Positions 12,279 to 23,400 of a DNA stretch of 64,000 bases are shown in pieces. Below the pieces are notes generated by a model. It was not told the origin of the DNA, ran no database searches, and was given only the letters and a program-made list of their open reading frames with translations. Both the position numbers and the translations under genes were made by a program. This DNA is from Tolypeutes matacus (Eukaryota > Chordata > Mammalia > Cingulata > Chlamyphoridae), in the NCBI GenBank assembly GCA_026826555.1, contig JAKSZT010054399.1, positions 3,601,627-3,665,626 on the forward strand, in the 5' to 3' direction. Every line of letters starts with the position of its first letter. Positions within the stretch are counted from its first letter, which is position 1.

Positions 12279-13423
12279 TGTGACTTTCGGGAATATGGAA
12301 GATAAGAGAAGCAGGAGGACCACTTCTCTCCCAGGAAAAATAGCTAGAGGATAGGCAGAGATTGTCTGTCTGGAGGGCTGCTGGGGGGCTTCGGACTCCA
12401 TGGGAAGGTGAGACACCACCCAGAAGAGAGGAGAGAGGAAAGAAGTCTCAGCTTGCTGAAAATTCCCATGAGTAAAACTGCATAAGCAGCAGTGGGGAGT
12501 GGGGTGGGGTGGGGGAGTGCCCATTCCCCTCTTCAGAGCAAACAGCAGTCTGCGGACTGTGGTGCCTGAGGACTGAGGAGGTTGCAGGCCTCCTTTTCCC
12601 CCAAAAAAAGGTGAGAGGGAGGGACCCAGCCTACAACATATTCAGATTTTGGCCATCAAACTTGGTCTGCTGCATTGGAGGAGTCACATTGTTTGCACTG
12701 AGGGCCTGCAGGGAGGTGAAGATAATTTGCCTTCTCAAACACCCTCCCTACTGCCCCAGACTGGTTGTTGTTGAGGCAGAAGGAGGGAGGGTGCTCTGCC
12801 TGCCCAGGGAGGAGAACAGCTTCTGAGAAAGTTTGTTTGTGAAGCTTGGCCAGCCCCGAGGACATTGATTCTGCAACACCCACCACCAAGGTACACTGAA
12901 TGCATTTACCTCCAGCACCTGGGGTTTGAGCTGCGCGGTCTGCCCAAGAGCGCCATCTGCTGACCATACAAGAAAAGTACACAAAAAGGAAATAATATAA
13001 TAAATAAATAAAAGAGGCAAGCAGATGCCTTTATTGCTTCCCTTTCCAAGGCCATTACTGGGTTCTTAGTCCTAGTTTGAACAGTTTAAACAGGGAAAAT
13101 CCTAAATATCTAGAAAAAGTTGAACCAAGAGTCAAAGTACAGTGGTGGCACACAGCTACTTAACAGTAAATCCCTAGGCAAGAGAGAAACTGAACATCAG
13201 AGTAAAACCAGCTTCATAATCAGATGCCTAGACACCAGCAAAAATTACAAGCCATACTAAGAAAAAGGAGATATGATTTAGGCAAAGGAACAAGTCAAAG
13301 CTCCAGATGAGATACAGGATTTGAAACAGTTCATCAGTGAGGTTCACACAAATCTCCTAAATTAAATCATGGAGTTGAAGGACAACATGGCTAATGAAAT
13401 ATAAGACATTAAGAAGATATTCC

Positions 13424-13544
13424 TAGGTGGGAAACGGATGTGGCTCAAGAGATTCGGCGTCCGTCTACCATATGGCGAGACCGGGGTTCAATCCCCGGTA
13501 CCTCCCGGTAAAAAAATAAATTAAAAAAAATAAAAATAAAAAAA
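13424..13544 (+). mobile_element. Monomeric DAS-type SINE in the L1 derivative
   Basis: Head GGAAACGGATGTGGCTCAAG ... GGTTCAATCCCCGGTACC, then an A-rich tail. The duplication is AAGAAGATATTCC (13411-13423) against AAGAAGATAATCC (13545-13557). Confidence 0.9.
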
Positions 13545-13583
13545 AAGAAGATAATCCGTGAGCACAAAGAGAAATTTGAAATC

Positions 13584-13977
13584 TTGAATAGAATAGTAAC
13601 AGAGTTTATGGGAATTAAAGACACAATAAGTGAGATTAAAAACACAATAGAGGCACCCAACAGCAGATTTGAAATCATGGAAGAAAGAATCAGTGATGTA
13701 GAGAAAAGAACAACTGAAATTGAAATAAGAAAAGAATGGAGAGAGAAAAGAATGGGAAAAAAATTAGCAGGGACTCAGGGAGTTGAATGATAGCATGAAG
13801 TGCACCAATGTATGTGCTTTGGGAGTTCCAGAAGAAGATGAGAGGGGAAAGGGCAGAAAGAGTATTTTAGGAAATAATGGCCAAAACTTTCCCGACTCTC
13901 ATGCAAGACATGAATATACATGTCCAGGACAATGTACTCCAATTAGAATCCAAATAGACCTACCCCAAGACACATAA
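13584..13977 (+). pseudogene. L1 ORF1 remnant
   Basis: Two overlapping open stretches encode a coiled-coil part (MNRIVTEFMGIKDTISEIKN ... SNSRFEIMEERISDVEKRT-like) and then a piece with NDSMKCTNVCALGVPEEDE and GNNGQNFPD, matching the order of ORF1p coiled coil then RNA-binding region. The frame changes near 13790, so it is not functional. Confidence 0.75.
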
Positions 13978-14577
13978 TATTCAGAATGCCAAATGCCAAA
14001 GATAAAGAGAAAATTCTGAAATTAGCAAGGGAAACCTGAAACATCACATGCAAAGCACGTCCAATAAGACTTAGTGCAGATTTCTCTTCAGAAACCATGG
14101 AGGTGAGAAGGCAGAAGTATGATAAAATTAAGGTACTGAAAGAAAAACTTCCAGCCAAGAATTATTTATCTGGCAATATTGTCCTTCACATATGATGGTG
14201 AGCTTAAAATACAGATAAACAGAAACTAAGAGAGTTCGTAAACAAGAATCCAGATCTGCAGGAAACATTGAAGGGAGTTGTGCAACCAGAGAAGAGAGAG
14301 AGGCTTGAAGGAGAGTATAGAAGTGAAGACTATCAGAAAGGGTAACCAGGAGGGTAAAAAGACAGACAAAAATAAGATATGACATATGAAAGCCAAAGGA
14401 TAAAGTGGTTGAAATAAGTAATACCCTTACGGTAATCACATTGAATATTTGCAGATTAAAAAGACATAGGCTGACAGAATGAATAAGAAAACATGAGCCA
14501 TCCATATGCTATCTGCAGGAGATTCACCTTAGACCCAAGGATACAAATAGACTGAAGATGAAAGTTTGGAAAAAGAT

Positions 14578-14768
14578 TTTTTTTTTTTTTTTTTTTTAAG
14601 ATTTTATTTATTTATTCATTTATCCCCCCCCTTGCTGCTTGCGCTCGCTGGGTCAGCTAACCACGCCGTGCGGGCGGGCTTGCCTTCACCAGGAGGCCCC
14701 GGAAACCGAACCCGGGGCCTCCCATATGGTAAACAGGAGCCCCACTGATTGAGCCACAGCCGCTTCCC
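14578..14768 (-). mobile_element. DAS-type SINE with long tRNA-unrelated 3' part
   Basis: A T-run, AAGATTTTATTTATTTATTC, a CpG-rich middle (CACGCCGTGCGGGCGGGC), then a reversed tRNA-like head ending GAGCCACAGCCGCTTCCC. The duplication GGAAAAAGAT is at 14568-14577 and 14769-14778. A near-identical plus-strand sister lies at 54592-54774. The CpGs are still present, so it is young. Confidence 0.92.
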
Positions 14769-16104
14769 GGAAAAAGATATTTCACGCAAACAGTAACCAG
14801 AAGAGAGGAAGGGTAGCTATACTGGTATCAGATCAAACACTTTAAATGCAAAAAAGTGATAAGAGATGCAGAAGGCCATTTATATTAGTAAAAGGGACAA
14901 TCCACCAGGAAAAAAATAACAGTCATAAATATATATGCATCTAACTAGGGTGCCCCAAAATACATGAGGTAAACTCTCGTAAAACTGACAGGAGAAATAG
15001 ATGTCTATAACAGTTGGAAACTTAAACGTGCCACTCAAATCAATAGATAGAACAACTAGACAGAAGATTAGTTGAAACAGAACTTGAACAATATGATAAA
15101 CGAGTTGGACCTGACATATACAAAATATTGCACCCATATCAGTAGGTTATACATTCTTCTCAAGTGCTCATGTATATTTCTCCAGGATAGACCACATGTT
15201 GGGCCATAACATAGCTCTCAATAAATTTAAGAAGATTGAAATTATACAAAGCACCTTTTCTGATTATAATGGTATGAAGCTGGAAATCAATTATAGGTAG
15301 GAAAGGGGGAAATTTTCAAATATATGGAGGCTAAACAATACACTCTTAATCAATAGGTCAAAGAAAAAATTGCAAGAAAAATTAATAGATATCGCAAGAC
15401 AAATAAAACGAGAACACAACTTACTGAAACTTCTGGGATACAGTGAAAGTGGTGCTGAGAGGGAAACTTATAGTCCCAAATACCTACATTCAGAAAGAAG
15501 AAAGAGCTAAAAATCAAAGATCGAACTGAACAACTGGAGAAACTAGAAAAAGAACAGCAAACCAACCCCAAAGCAAGCAGAAAAAAAGAAAGATTAGAGC
15601 AGAAATAAATGAAATTGAGAACAACAACAACAAAAAAAAAAACAATAGCGAAATTAACAAAACCAAAAGCTGGTTCTTTGAGAAAATCAATAAGTCAATA
15701 AACTCTTAGCAAGACTAACAAAGGAAAAAAGAGAGAAGATGCAAATAAATAAAATCAGGAATGAAAGGGGAGAGATTATGACTGACCCCACAGAAATAAA
15801 AAGGATCATAAGAGGATATTATAAGTAACTGTATGCCAACAAATTAGACACCCTACATGAAAAGGACAAATTCCTAGAAATGCACAATCTACCTTGACTC
15901 TACAAGGACTACAGAAATTCAACAAACCAATCCCATCTAAAGAGATTGAATAAGTCATTAAAAATCTTCCAACAAAGAAAAGTCCAGGACCAGATGGCTT
16001 TTTGTTTGGGCTCTCAGGATTATCGGTTCTGGGGGGAAAAAAAAGTTTGGTCAGATTTTTTTTAAATTAATGTGCATCTATGGACATTTGAAAAATTTGT
16101 ACAC

Positions 16105-16340
16105 TTTTTTTTTTTTTTTTTTTTACCACAGTTAGGAAGCAATTTCCAAATGTACCTACAAGAAATCTCCGTCAAGAACATGATTGCTCTACCTTATGAG
16201 ACCACCACCCTGATTATATAGAAGAGCTTCTTTAAAATGCTTGTGAATGTCATCTTCTTTAATACTGGAATAAATAAATAGTTTGTTGTATATCATATGG
16301 TCTTTAGGATTATCATCATGGAGCTGATTAAAAAGATGGA
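16105..16340 (-). pseudogene. Candidate 5'-truncated retrocopy of an unknown mRNA
   Basis: A run of 20 T (16105-16124) acts as a poly(A) tail on the minus strand. Reading leftwards from about 16340 gives an open stretch of about 50 codons, including DDNPKDHMIYNKLFIYSSIK and EDDIHKHFKEALLYNQGGG, before a stop and about 70 bases of possible 3' UTR. The flanks share ATTTGAAAAA (16086-16095 and 16341-16350). I do not recognise the protein. An AT-rich chance frame remains possible. Confidence 0.4.
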
Positions 16341-16350
16341 ATTTGAAAAA

Positions 16351-16965
16351 AATTTTCAATGAAGTCCATTTTATCTACTTTTTCATTTGTTGCTAGTCCC
16401 TTTGGTGTCATATCTAAGAAGTTATTGCCAAATCCAAGATCATGAAGGTGCTTCCTATGTTTTCTTCTAAGAGCTTTATGGTTGTACCTATTATATTTAG
16501 GTCCTTGGGCCATTGGAGTTGATTTTTTTTTTATATGGCATGAGGTAGGGGTCTGTTTTCAATCTTTTGCATATGATAGCCAGTTTTCCAAGAACTGTTT
16601 GTTGAAGAGACTGCTCTTTCACCATTTCATGTACTTGGCTTCCTTGTCAATACTCAGCTGGCCATAAATGTGAAGGTTCATTTCTGGATTCTCAATTTTA
16701 TTCCATAGGTCTGTAAGTGTGTCTTTATGCCAGTACCACACTATTTTAATTACTGTGACTTTGTAGTAAATTTTGAGATTGGGAAGTGTGAGACCTTCAA
16801 ATATGTTCTTTTTCAAGATTGGTTTGGCTATTCAGGGCCCCTTTCAATTCCATATGAATTTGAGAATCAGCTTTTCCGTATCTGCAAAAAAAAGGCTGCT
16901 GGAATTTTGATAGGGATTGTGTTGAATGGGTAGATCGCTTTGGGTAGTACTGGTATTTTAACAGT
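16351..16965 (-). mobile_element. Host L1 copy A, third segment (ORF2)
   Basis: Reversed ORF2 sequence continues from the point left at 12278: CCATTTTATCTACTTTTTC, then CCAGTACCACACTATTTTAA, then GGAATTTTGATAGGGATTG. It ends where plus-strand L1 3' sequence begins. Confidence 0.85.
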
Positions 16966-16966
16966 A

Positions 16967-17258
16967 TTATATGAAATGTCCAGAATAAGGAAATCCATCG
17001 AAACAGAAAGTAGATTAGTGGTTGCCTGGTGCTGGGGGTGGGTGGGTAGGGGGGTGGACAGTGGGCGGGGGCGGTGATTGGGGGATGGTTGTTAAAGAGT
17101 ATGGGATTTCTTTTGGGGGTGATGAAAATGTTCTAAAATTGATTGTGGTAATGGTTGCACAACTCAAAATGTACTAAGAACCATTGAACTGTATGCTTTA
17201 AGTGGGCAAATTTTATGGTATATGAATTATATCTCAATGCTGTTATTAAAAGAAAACA
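16967..17258 (+). mobile_element. L1M-type 3' end, directly upstream of MCUR1 exon 2
   Basis: GAAACAGAAAGTAGATTAGT ... GTTGCCTGGTGCTGGGG ... GATGAAAATGTTCTAAAATTG ... ATATGAATTATATCTCAAT, then TTATTAAAAG. These are the standard L1M 3' UTR landmarks. It ends 81 bp before the exon 2 boundary, so the exon 2 acceptor region is almost squeezed by LINE sequence. Confidence 0.88.
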
Positions 17259-17339
17259 CAGATAGGCTTTGGGGGTATGCCTTAGTTTTTCATGGTGCTG
17301 GGTTGCTTTTGTTAACCGTTACCATCCTTTCCATCCTAG

Positions 17340-17459
17340 AACTAAGCCTCTCTGCTGGGTCCCTGCAACTGGAGCACAAAAGGAGAGAGTTCACCTCTTC
17401 TGGGAGCAGGAAGCTCTACTTTGACACCCATGCTTTAGTGTGTTTACTTGAAGAAAATG
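17340..17459 (+). CDS. MCUR1: MCUR1 exon 2
   Basis: 120 bp. The acceptor is ccatcctag and the donor gtaatc. The exon enters in phase 1: two bases complete a Glu codon whose first base is in exon 1. It encodes [20 protein letters not shown] and then [19 protein letters not shown], and leaves one base of a Gly codon. This is the conserved region just before the coiled coil. The reading frame stays open upstream of the acceptor by chance, through the tail of an L1, so a longer open frame seen here is not coding. Confidence 0.95.
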
Positions 17460-20400
17460 GTAATCCTCTTTATTGCTCACTCAGCGCCATAGAAAAACAT
17501 GATATGAACTTCTCTTAGGGTTTCATCTCATTTCTCCTATTTCTCTTTGACTTTTAAGTCTACAGGTTACCTTTTGTTCAGTATCCAAAGAACAAGTCCT
17601 CATATTTTTGTTTAAGGACATTTGTATTCCATTAATACTCTTGAGATTTTCCTCACACAAAGATTTTCCTTTTTGTCCAAGGAAAGTGTCTGTTTATAAC
17701 ATCACCATGGAAGTATAGTGTTATAGATAAAAAATTTAGGCACAAGTCAGCAAAACTCAGGCATGGTTCCTATGGCAACTGTATCTGAAGCACAATGGCA
17801 GTAGTTTCATTACTATGCATCTTGTGTGCTTTCAAAAATTTTATGAAGTCGGAATGTTGCTGAGCAGTGGCTGTGGATAATTTCAACTTGTGTTCTTTTT
17901 TCCTTCTTCTTTTTCATCATCACGCTAATGTTTTCTTATTGCTGTTAAGTTCATTACGGTAAAAGACTGGCTCTGGCATAGGCGACATTCGCTGAAGGTT
18001 CACATAGAATATATGTAACATTCATATACTTCATCTTACCCAAATGAACACACCAATTATAATTCTCAATTCTGTGACACACATTTTCTCAAAATCAGAA
18101 TTTCAAATTAACATAGATTGTAGCATTGAAATAAGTAGGTTTTACTTCATTGTGTAGTTATTTATAGAGTTGTGCACCTTCATAACTGAAAAGCAATCCT
18201 CCGTAGATGTGTTCTGCATGCCCAAGACAAAACGATGGAATGGATTATTCTGTGCTTCTGTGGAGTAGTAAGAAGCTCTGGGCTCAAGCCCAACTCTGCT
18301 ATGTTCTAGCAGCAGAGCTTAGGAAGCTCTTTCACCCTTCTCAGTTTCCATGTCCTCATCTGTAGAATGGGTATAACTCCTAAGAGCCTTTTAGAAGGTA
18401 AATGAAATAATGTACATGAATGCACTTTGGGAAATCTGTGAAGTGACGTGTAATAATTTTTACAGCTTTTCTTGTCAAACTCAAATCTGTTGGCCTTTTT
18501 CACCAGAATGTTTTTTTGGCTCAGAATTTTAAAAGGATAAGTGGGAAGGGGGGGAGGGTATCTAAACTTATCTTGATAAGTTAAGTCTTCCTACTTTTCT
18601 TGACTTCAAACCTTGTCCAGTGCATATTTGCGTATTTCAAAGCCAGTGATGATGTGAGGGCTCCCGAGGAAGTATGTGGTGAGAAGCGTGCCATTTGTTC
18701 AGCCTAGCCCAGTGGCTGGAGCTGGTGGATAGGATAAGGCTACGAAGGGCAGCATTTTTTCACCCTTTTTTCCTGCAGAGCTATGTCTCCTGATAAACAT
18801 AACTTCCTGTGTGTCTGTGATCTAACTAGCCCTTCTTTGACCGGGTTGTTTTCTTATCCTCCCACTCGTACAAAAAATTAATTTGCACCTGGTAACTCAG
18901 TAGTTATTCAGGTTTAGCTTCTGCTTTTTCTTATCCCTTTGCTCCTCCCGCAGGTGGTTATAAATTACAAGGCTTTGGAGTTTGTCTTATAAGCAGCCTA
19001 AGCTCCCCTTCTGCCTTTATTTTTCTTTTCCTCATAATTGCCAGGTCTAATTATGTTTAGCCTTGAATTCTTCTTAATGAAGTTTTAAAAATTGAAAAAT
19101 ACACATTCATTTTAGAAAAGTTAAGAAGACAGAAAAGGAAGAAGAAAAGGAAACAAGATAATTTACTCCACAGTTTGGATACCCTAGAACTAAACAACGT
19201 TAATGTTTTGGTGGAGATGTACATGACACACAGGTGGGACAATTACAGGATTTTGAATGAAGTGATTGGAGGAGATCTCTGGAACCCTTCTCCTTTAAAT
19301 CCGTGCTTTTGTTTTGTTTTAATTACAGGCCCAAGCTTAATCTCATCCAAACAAATTACATTAATTACAATATTATCCAAACAAATATACTAGCAAGTAA
19401 TTACAAAAATCAATAGATTTTTACAAAGTTCTTAGAGATGGAAATAATTTACAAAAAGAATTGCTTTCCAGAGACTTGGTTTTAAACATTTTATTAGAAT
19501 TCCCAATGTGACATGTGTTACTATCAGGAGTTATTAAAACCAGTAACACTGTTGTTGAATCCTTATGTAATTCATTTCAACATCATTTATTGAGTGTCAA
19601 AGAATACATTTTTTCTAGTTGGGCCCCCCAGACTGAAGAGAATTCTGGAAGTAAAATGAAAGAATTAGTTTTGCCTTTTAACCTTAAACAAGTTAACTAA
19701 CAGCCAAAATACTGATTTGTTTTTATATAGTCAATCATTTGACTCATTTATACTGGATATAAAATAATTGATCTTTCTTATTTAAGTTAATGATTTTTTA
19801 ATAAAAGAAATCTTGTCCATACTAGAAAAATTAGGCAATAAAAAGAGAAATAAGAATAAAATAAAAATTACCTAGAATCTTACTAGCCAAAGATTAACTA
19901 ATTTAATATTTCTAGATGTTTCTTAAATTACAATCATTGCATCTGTAGCTTTCCATCTCAATTTAATTATTATTGTTGTTGTTACTACTATTATTATTTG
20001 ACCTTGCATTGCATGCATTCCTTATGTCATCTGACATGCTTTGAAAACGTTTTAGTGGCTAGGAAGGACGTTAGAGGTCGTCCGTCAGCCCAGCCACCTC
20101 ATTTTACGTGAGGACACAGACTCAGATGTTTTGGACTTGTCCCGAGTGACAGACTCATCGCAGCCTGAGACTCCCCCACACCATGCTGTGCTTCCCACCT
20201 GCTTCTGAATTCACGCATTTCCACAAGTACATAAGCTTGCTGTCGATTTTCTCCTTTTCTCTGAAGGACAACAGTTTTCCTGATTGTTCTCGTAGGGTTT
20301 ACTACTCAACAAGCAGAAATCGTCATGTCTGCTTTGGTCAGGGTCGTGGAGGCCAACATGGACATCGTCTACAAGGACATGGTCACCAAGATGCAGCAGG

Positions 20401-23400
20401 TCAGCTTTACCCAGGCAGCTTAGCAGACTCGAAATCTCAAGGCCAGACACGTTGTTTTATTAATACATTGATGTCATTTGTAATATCATTTTTGGGGAGT
20501 AATATTCAGTTGATAAGTATATAGAGATTTTAATCATGCTTGAGAGGCAAATGATTCCAGTGGCATGAGAAGTATTCTCAAAGCTATGAAGTCCACTACG
20601 GTAGAATCATTATTCTTGAAAAGCTCACTCTTACAGTCAAACGTATTCTAATAAATGGAGATGTAGCCAGAGTTACAGCATCACCTTCTAGAGCTGCTCG
20701 GCTTCAGGCTGTCCTGGTAACCGTGCTTCCCTTGGCGACGATGCCTGATGTGTGTTTTTATTCTATTCCTTTTCTCATTTTGGAATAGAGAGTGACTTTT
20801 CCGAACCTCTTTTTTTCTTGCCCACCACGTTCTTCTGGTCTCTGAATCGTTGATACCAGTTAGAGAAGGTAAGTGGTGGCTTTCCTTGGCTAGACGAGGT
20901 CATATGCTGTTTTCTTTCCCTAGGAGATCACTCTTCAGCAAATAATGTCACAGATTGCTAATGTGAAAAAGGATATGATCATTTTGGAGAAGAGTGAATT
21001 TTCAGCCCTCAGAGCAGAAAATGAGGTAACACTACAGAGCCAAGCATACTCCATATTAAGACATTGAGATGTAGCACGTACATAGAAGGCACAGGTCAGT
21101 GTGCGTCTTGATGGATTTTTGCTAAGGGAAGCAATAGAGCATTTCTCATACCCCAGAAGTCCTGCCCATGTCCCTTCCACAGAGGGAACCACTACCGTGG
21201 CTGATGTCACAGTTGCCTGTCCTAGACCTTCATCGAATGGAATCATACAGTGTGTCGCCTTTTGTTCAACATTATATTCCATGTAGCAGATCATTCTTTT
21301 TCATGGTCTATAGTATGCTATTATGTAAATCTGCCACAGTTTATTAATCTCTTCTGTTGACATACATTTGAATTGCTTCCAGTTTTTGGTTATTATAATT
21401 AGGTGCTGCTGTAAATATCCCCTTAGTTTCTTAAAGTGTGGCTTATGGGATCAGCATTTAACTAAGTGCTCTCCCTGCATCTCCCTTTGTTTTTCAATCC
21501 TATATAAAGTCCAGTAAGGGAAAGATCATTTATTATCTGCTGATTTTAGCCTCATAGGAAACATTCTAGCAAAAAGGTAAAGTAACTCTCATAGTTATCC
21601 TTGAAATCAGCTATTTGAGGACAGAATTAGTTAAAAGAAAAGTTGAAGCAGGTATTAAAGCAGGGCTTGAGGGAAAATATGAGAGTTATACAAGCAAATT
21701 GCTTAATTGTGTTACTAATATTCTATAACCTTCAAGATTAATTTAAGCTGTGATTTCAAGATAAACACACACACATGCATTGCAATACCATTTGGGCATG
21801 ACAGATAATCATTTTCTGTTACTAAGATATTCAGTTAATATTGTGTTCTGAATGTAGTCAAGATCTCAATGAATGAGGGGAAAACTTGTGCATAAATACA
21901 TGTTTTAATCTTTTTGATTACCAAGTTTTATGTTTTTTTCTGATCTTTAATTCACAATCATCTTTGACTTACTTCTTTTTCATATTTTTAGAAAATAAAA
22001 CTTAAACTACATCAGATAAAACAACAAGTAATGGTAAGATCCTCTTTTTGTTTGCTTGTTTGTAGCTACATAAACTTATTAATAAGTATAATATCAGAAA
22101 CACTATCTAGGTTCTTAAAGGCTCAATTCTATGTTAAATGTTTGTGTACCGTATCTCAAAAAGTATCCCCTGAAAGACTTAGCTAAGAACACGGCCCATG
22201 AATAAATCATTGAATTGATATTTTTAACCAAATTCCTTAAGAAAATTGAGTCCTCAGAGGAATTAAGTCGTTTTTAAATCAAAATTTTTCTGAAAGTATC
22301 CCTGTAGACCCCTTAGATTCTCAAAGAAGAGACTGTCTTTAGAGAATTACTTATCATTTTAAAATGCTTACCATGCCAGCTGTTTGATTCTTTTTTTTTT
22401 TTTTTTTTAAGTAGAAAGAACATTGATATTAATGAAGAAAAGATTTTCATGAGTATCAGGAGAAGATGCTATTTAAATCAGTATTTAATGTTTTACTTCT
22501 TTGAGTCCATTTCAGCTTTCCAAAGTAGTCCAAGGGACAGCTTTATTCACAAATCCCACAGGGAGATTATATTGGTAATCGTGAGGTTGAAACAACAAAA
22601 AACCCACCCAGACTGGCTTAATCATAAAAGGGGATTATTTGGTGTATATGTAACAGAGAAGGCCTAAGGTAGGGCTGACTCACCATGTGGCTTGATGGGA
22701 GTCTCCTGTCATCCGTATGTCCGTCCCTCTGGGAGTCCCTTGACTCTGCCTCTTCCCTGTGCCCAGCCCCCATTAGGATGGAAGCACTGGAGGCAGCAGT
22801 TCCAGGCTTCACATCCTCAGAGAGTTCCAATTTCTTACTTTGGATTTTTCTTTCTTTCTTTTCTTTTCTTTCTTTTCCTTCTTTTCTTTCTTTTCTTTCT
22901 TTTCTTTCTTTTCTTCCTTTTCTTTCTTTCCTTCCCTCTTCCTAGGATGAAGTGACCAAGGTCCGAACAGATACCAAGTTAGACTTCAGTCTAGAAAAGA
23001 CCAGAGTAAAAGAATTGGTATGTTCTGTTACTGAAGATTATGAATTAGTTCATTTCTTTTGGAGATGGAATGCTTGATCAAGTCTTGAAATTTATACACA
23101 GTTCACAAATGCTGTTAAATGTTTGCCTGTATGTCAGTGTTAGATACACTTTCCAAAAATATTTTAATTCTGTTTTGAATTGAGACTTAAATTTGATACT
23201 TTCAAAATTAACATTAAAATTAAAATCTTGGTCAAAATTGAGTTTGAATCATTTTTTGTTCATTGCAGAGATCCTAAAATGTTAATGTAATCACTTTAAT
23301 AAAGAATTGAAATTCAGTCTTGGAAAATTAATATTATTCAGGGTTGAGATCATGAATATAATTTTTATCAAATCAGGGTTTGTGGAGATTTAGATCAATA

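Larger units (their letters stand above)
12279..16350 (+). mobile_element. L1-derived element with ORF1 and endonuclease but no reverse transcriptase (HAL1-like)
   Basis: It holds a GC-richer 5' UTR (12279 to about 13000, ending in the L1 motif GCGCCATCTGCTG); decayed ORF1 (about 13200-14000); an inter-ORF region (about 14000-14400); and ORF2 endonuclease and linker (about 14400-15985). At 15985-16002 comes AGTCCAGGACCAGATGGC, the PGPDG block at the edge of reverse transcriptase. After that the L1 sequence stops, with no RT core, Cys-rich region or L1 3' UTR. Flanks are AAATTTCGATGAAGT (12264-12278) and AATTTTCAATGAAGT (16351-16365), 13 of 15 matching, and the host L1 resumes at once. It contains two SINEs and probably a small retrocopy. 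An alternative is a later deletion of RT and the 3' UTR. Confidence 0.72.

Noticed and set aside
12500..13000. GC-richer stretch as a promoter or first exon upstream of MCUR1 exon 2
   Set aside because: It is the 5' UTR of the plus-strand L1 derivative, with L1 landmarks on both sides.
22685..22955. Open frames ending in Phe/Leu/Ser repeats
   Set aside because: They are translations of the TTTC microsatellite before MCUR1 exon 6, on the intron side.
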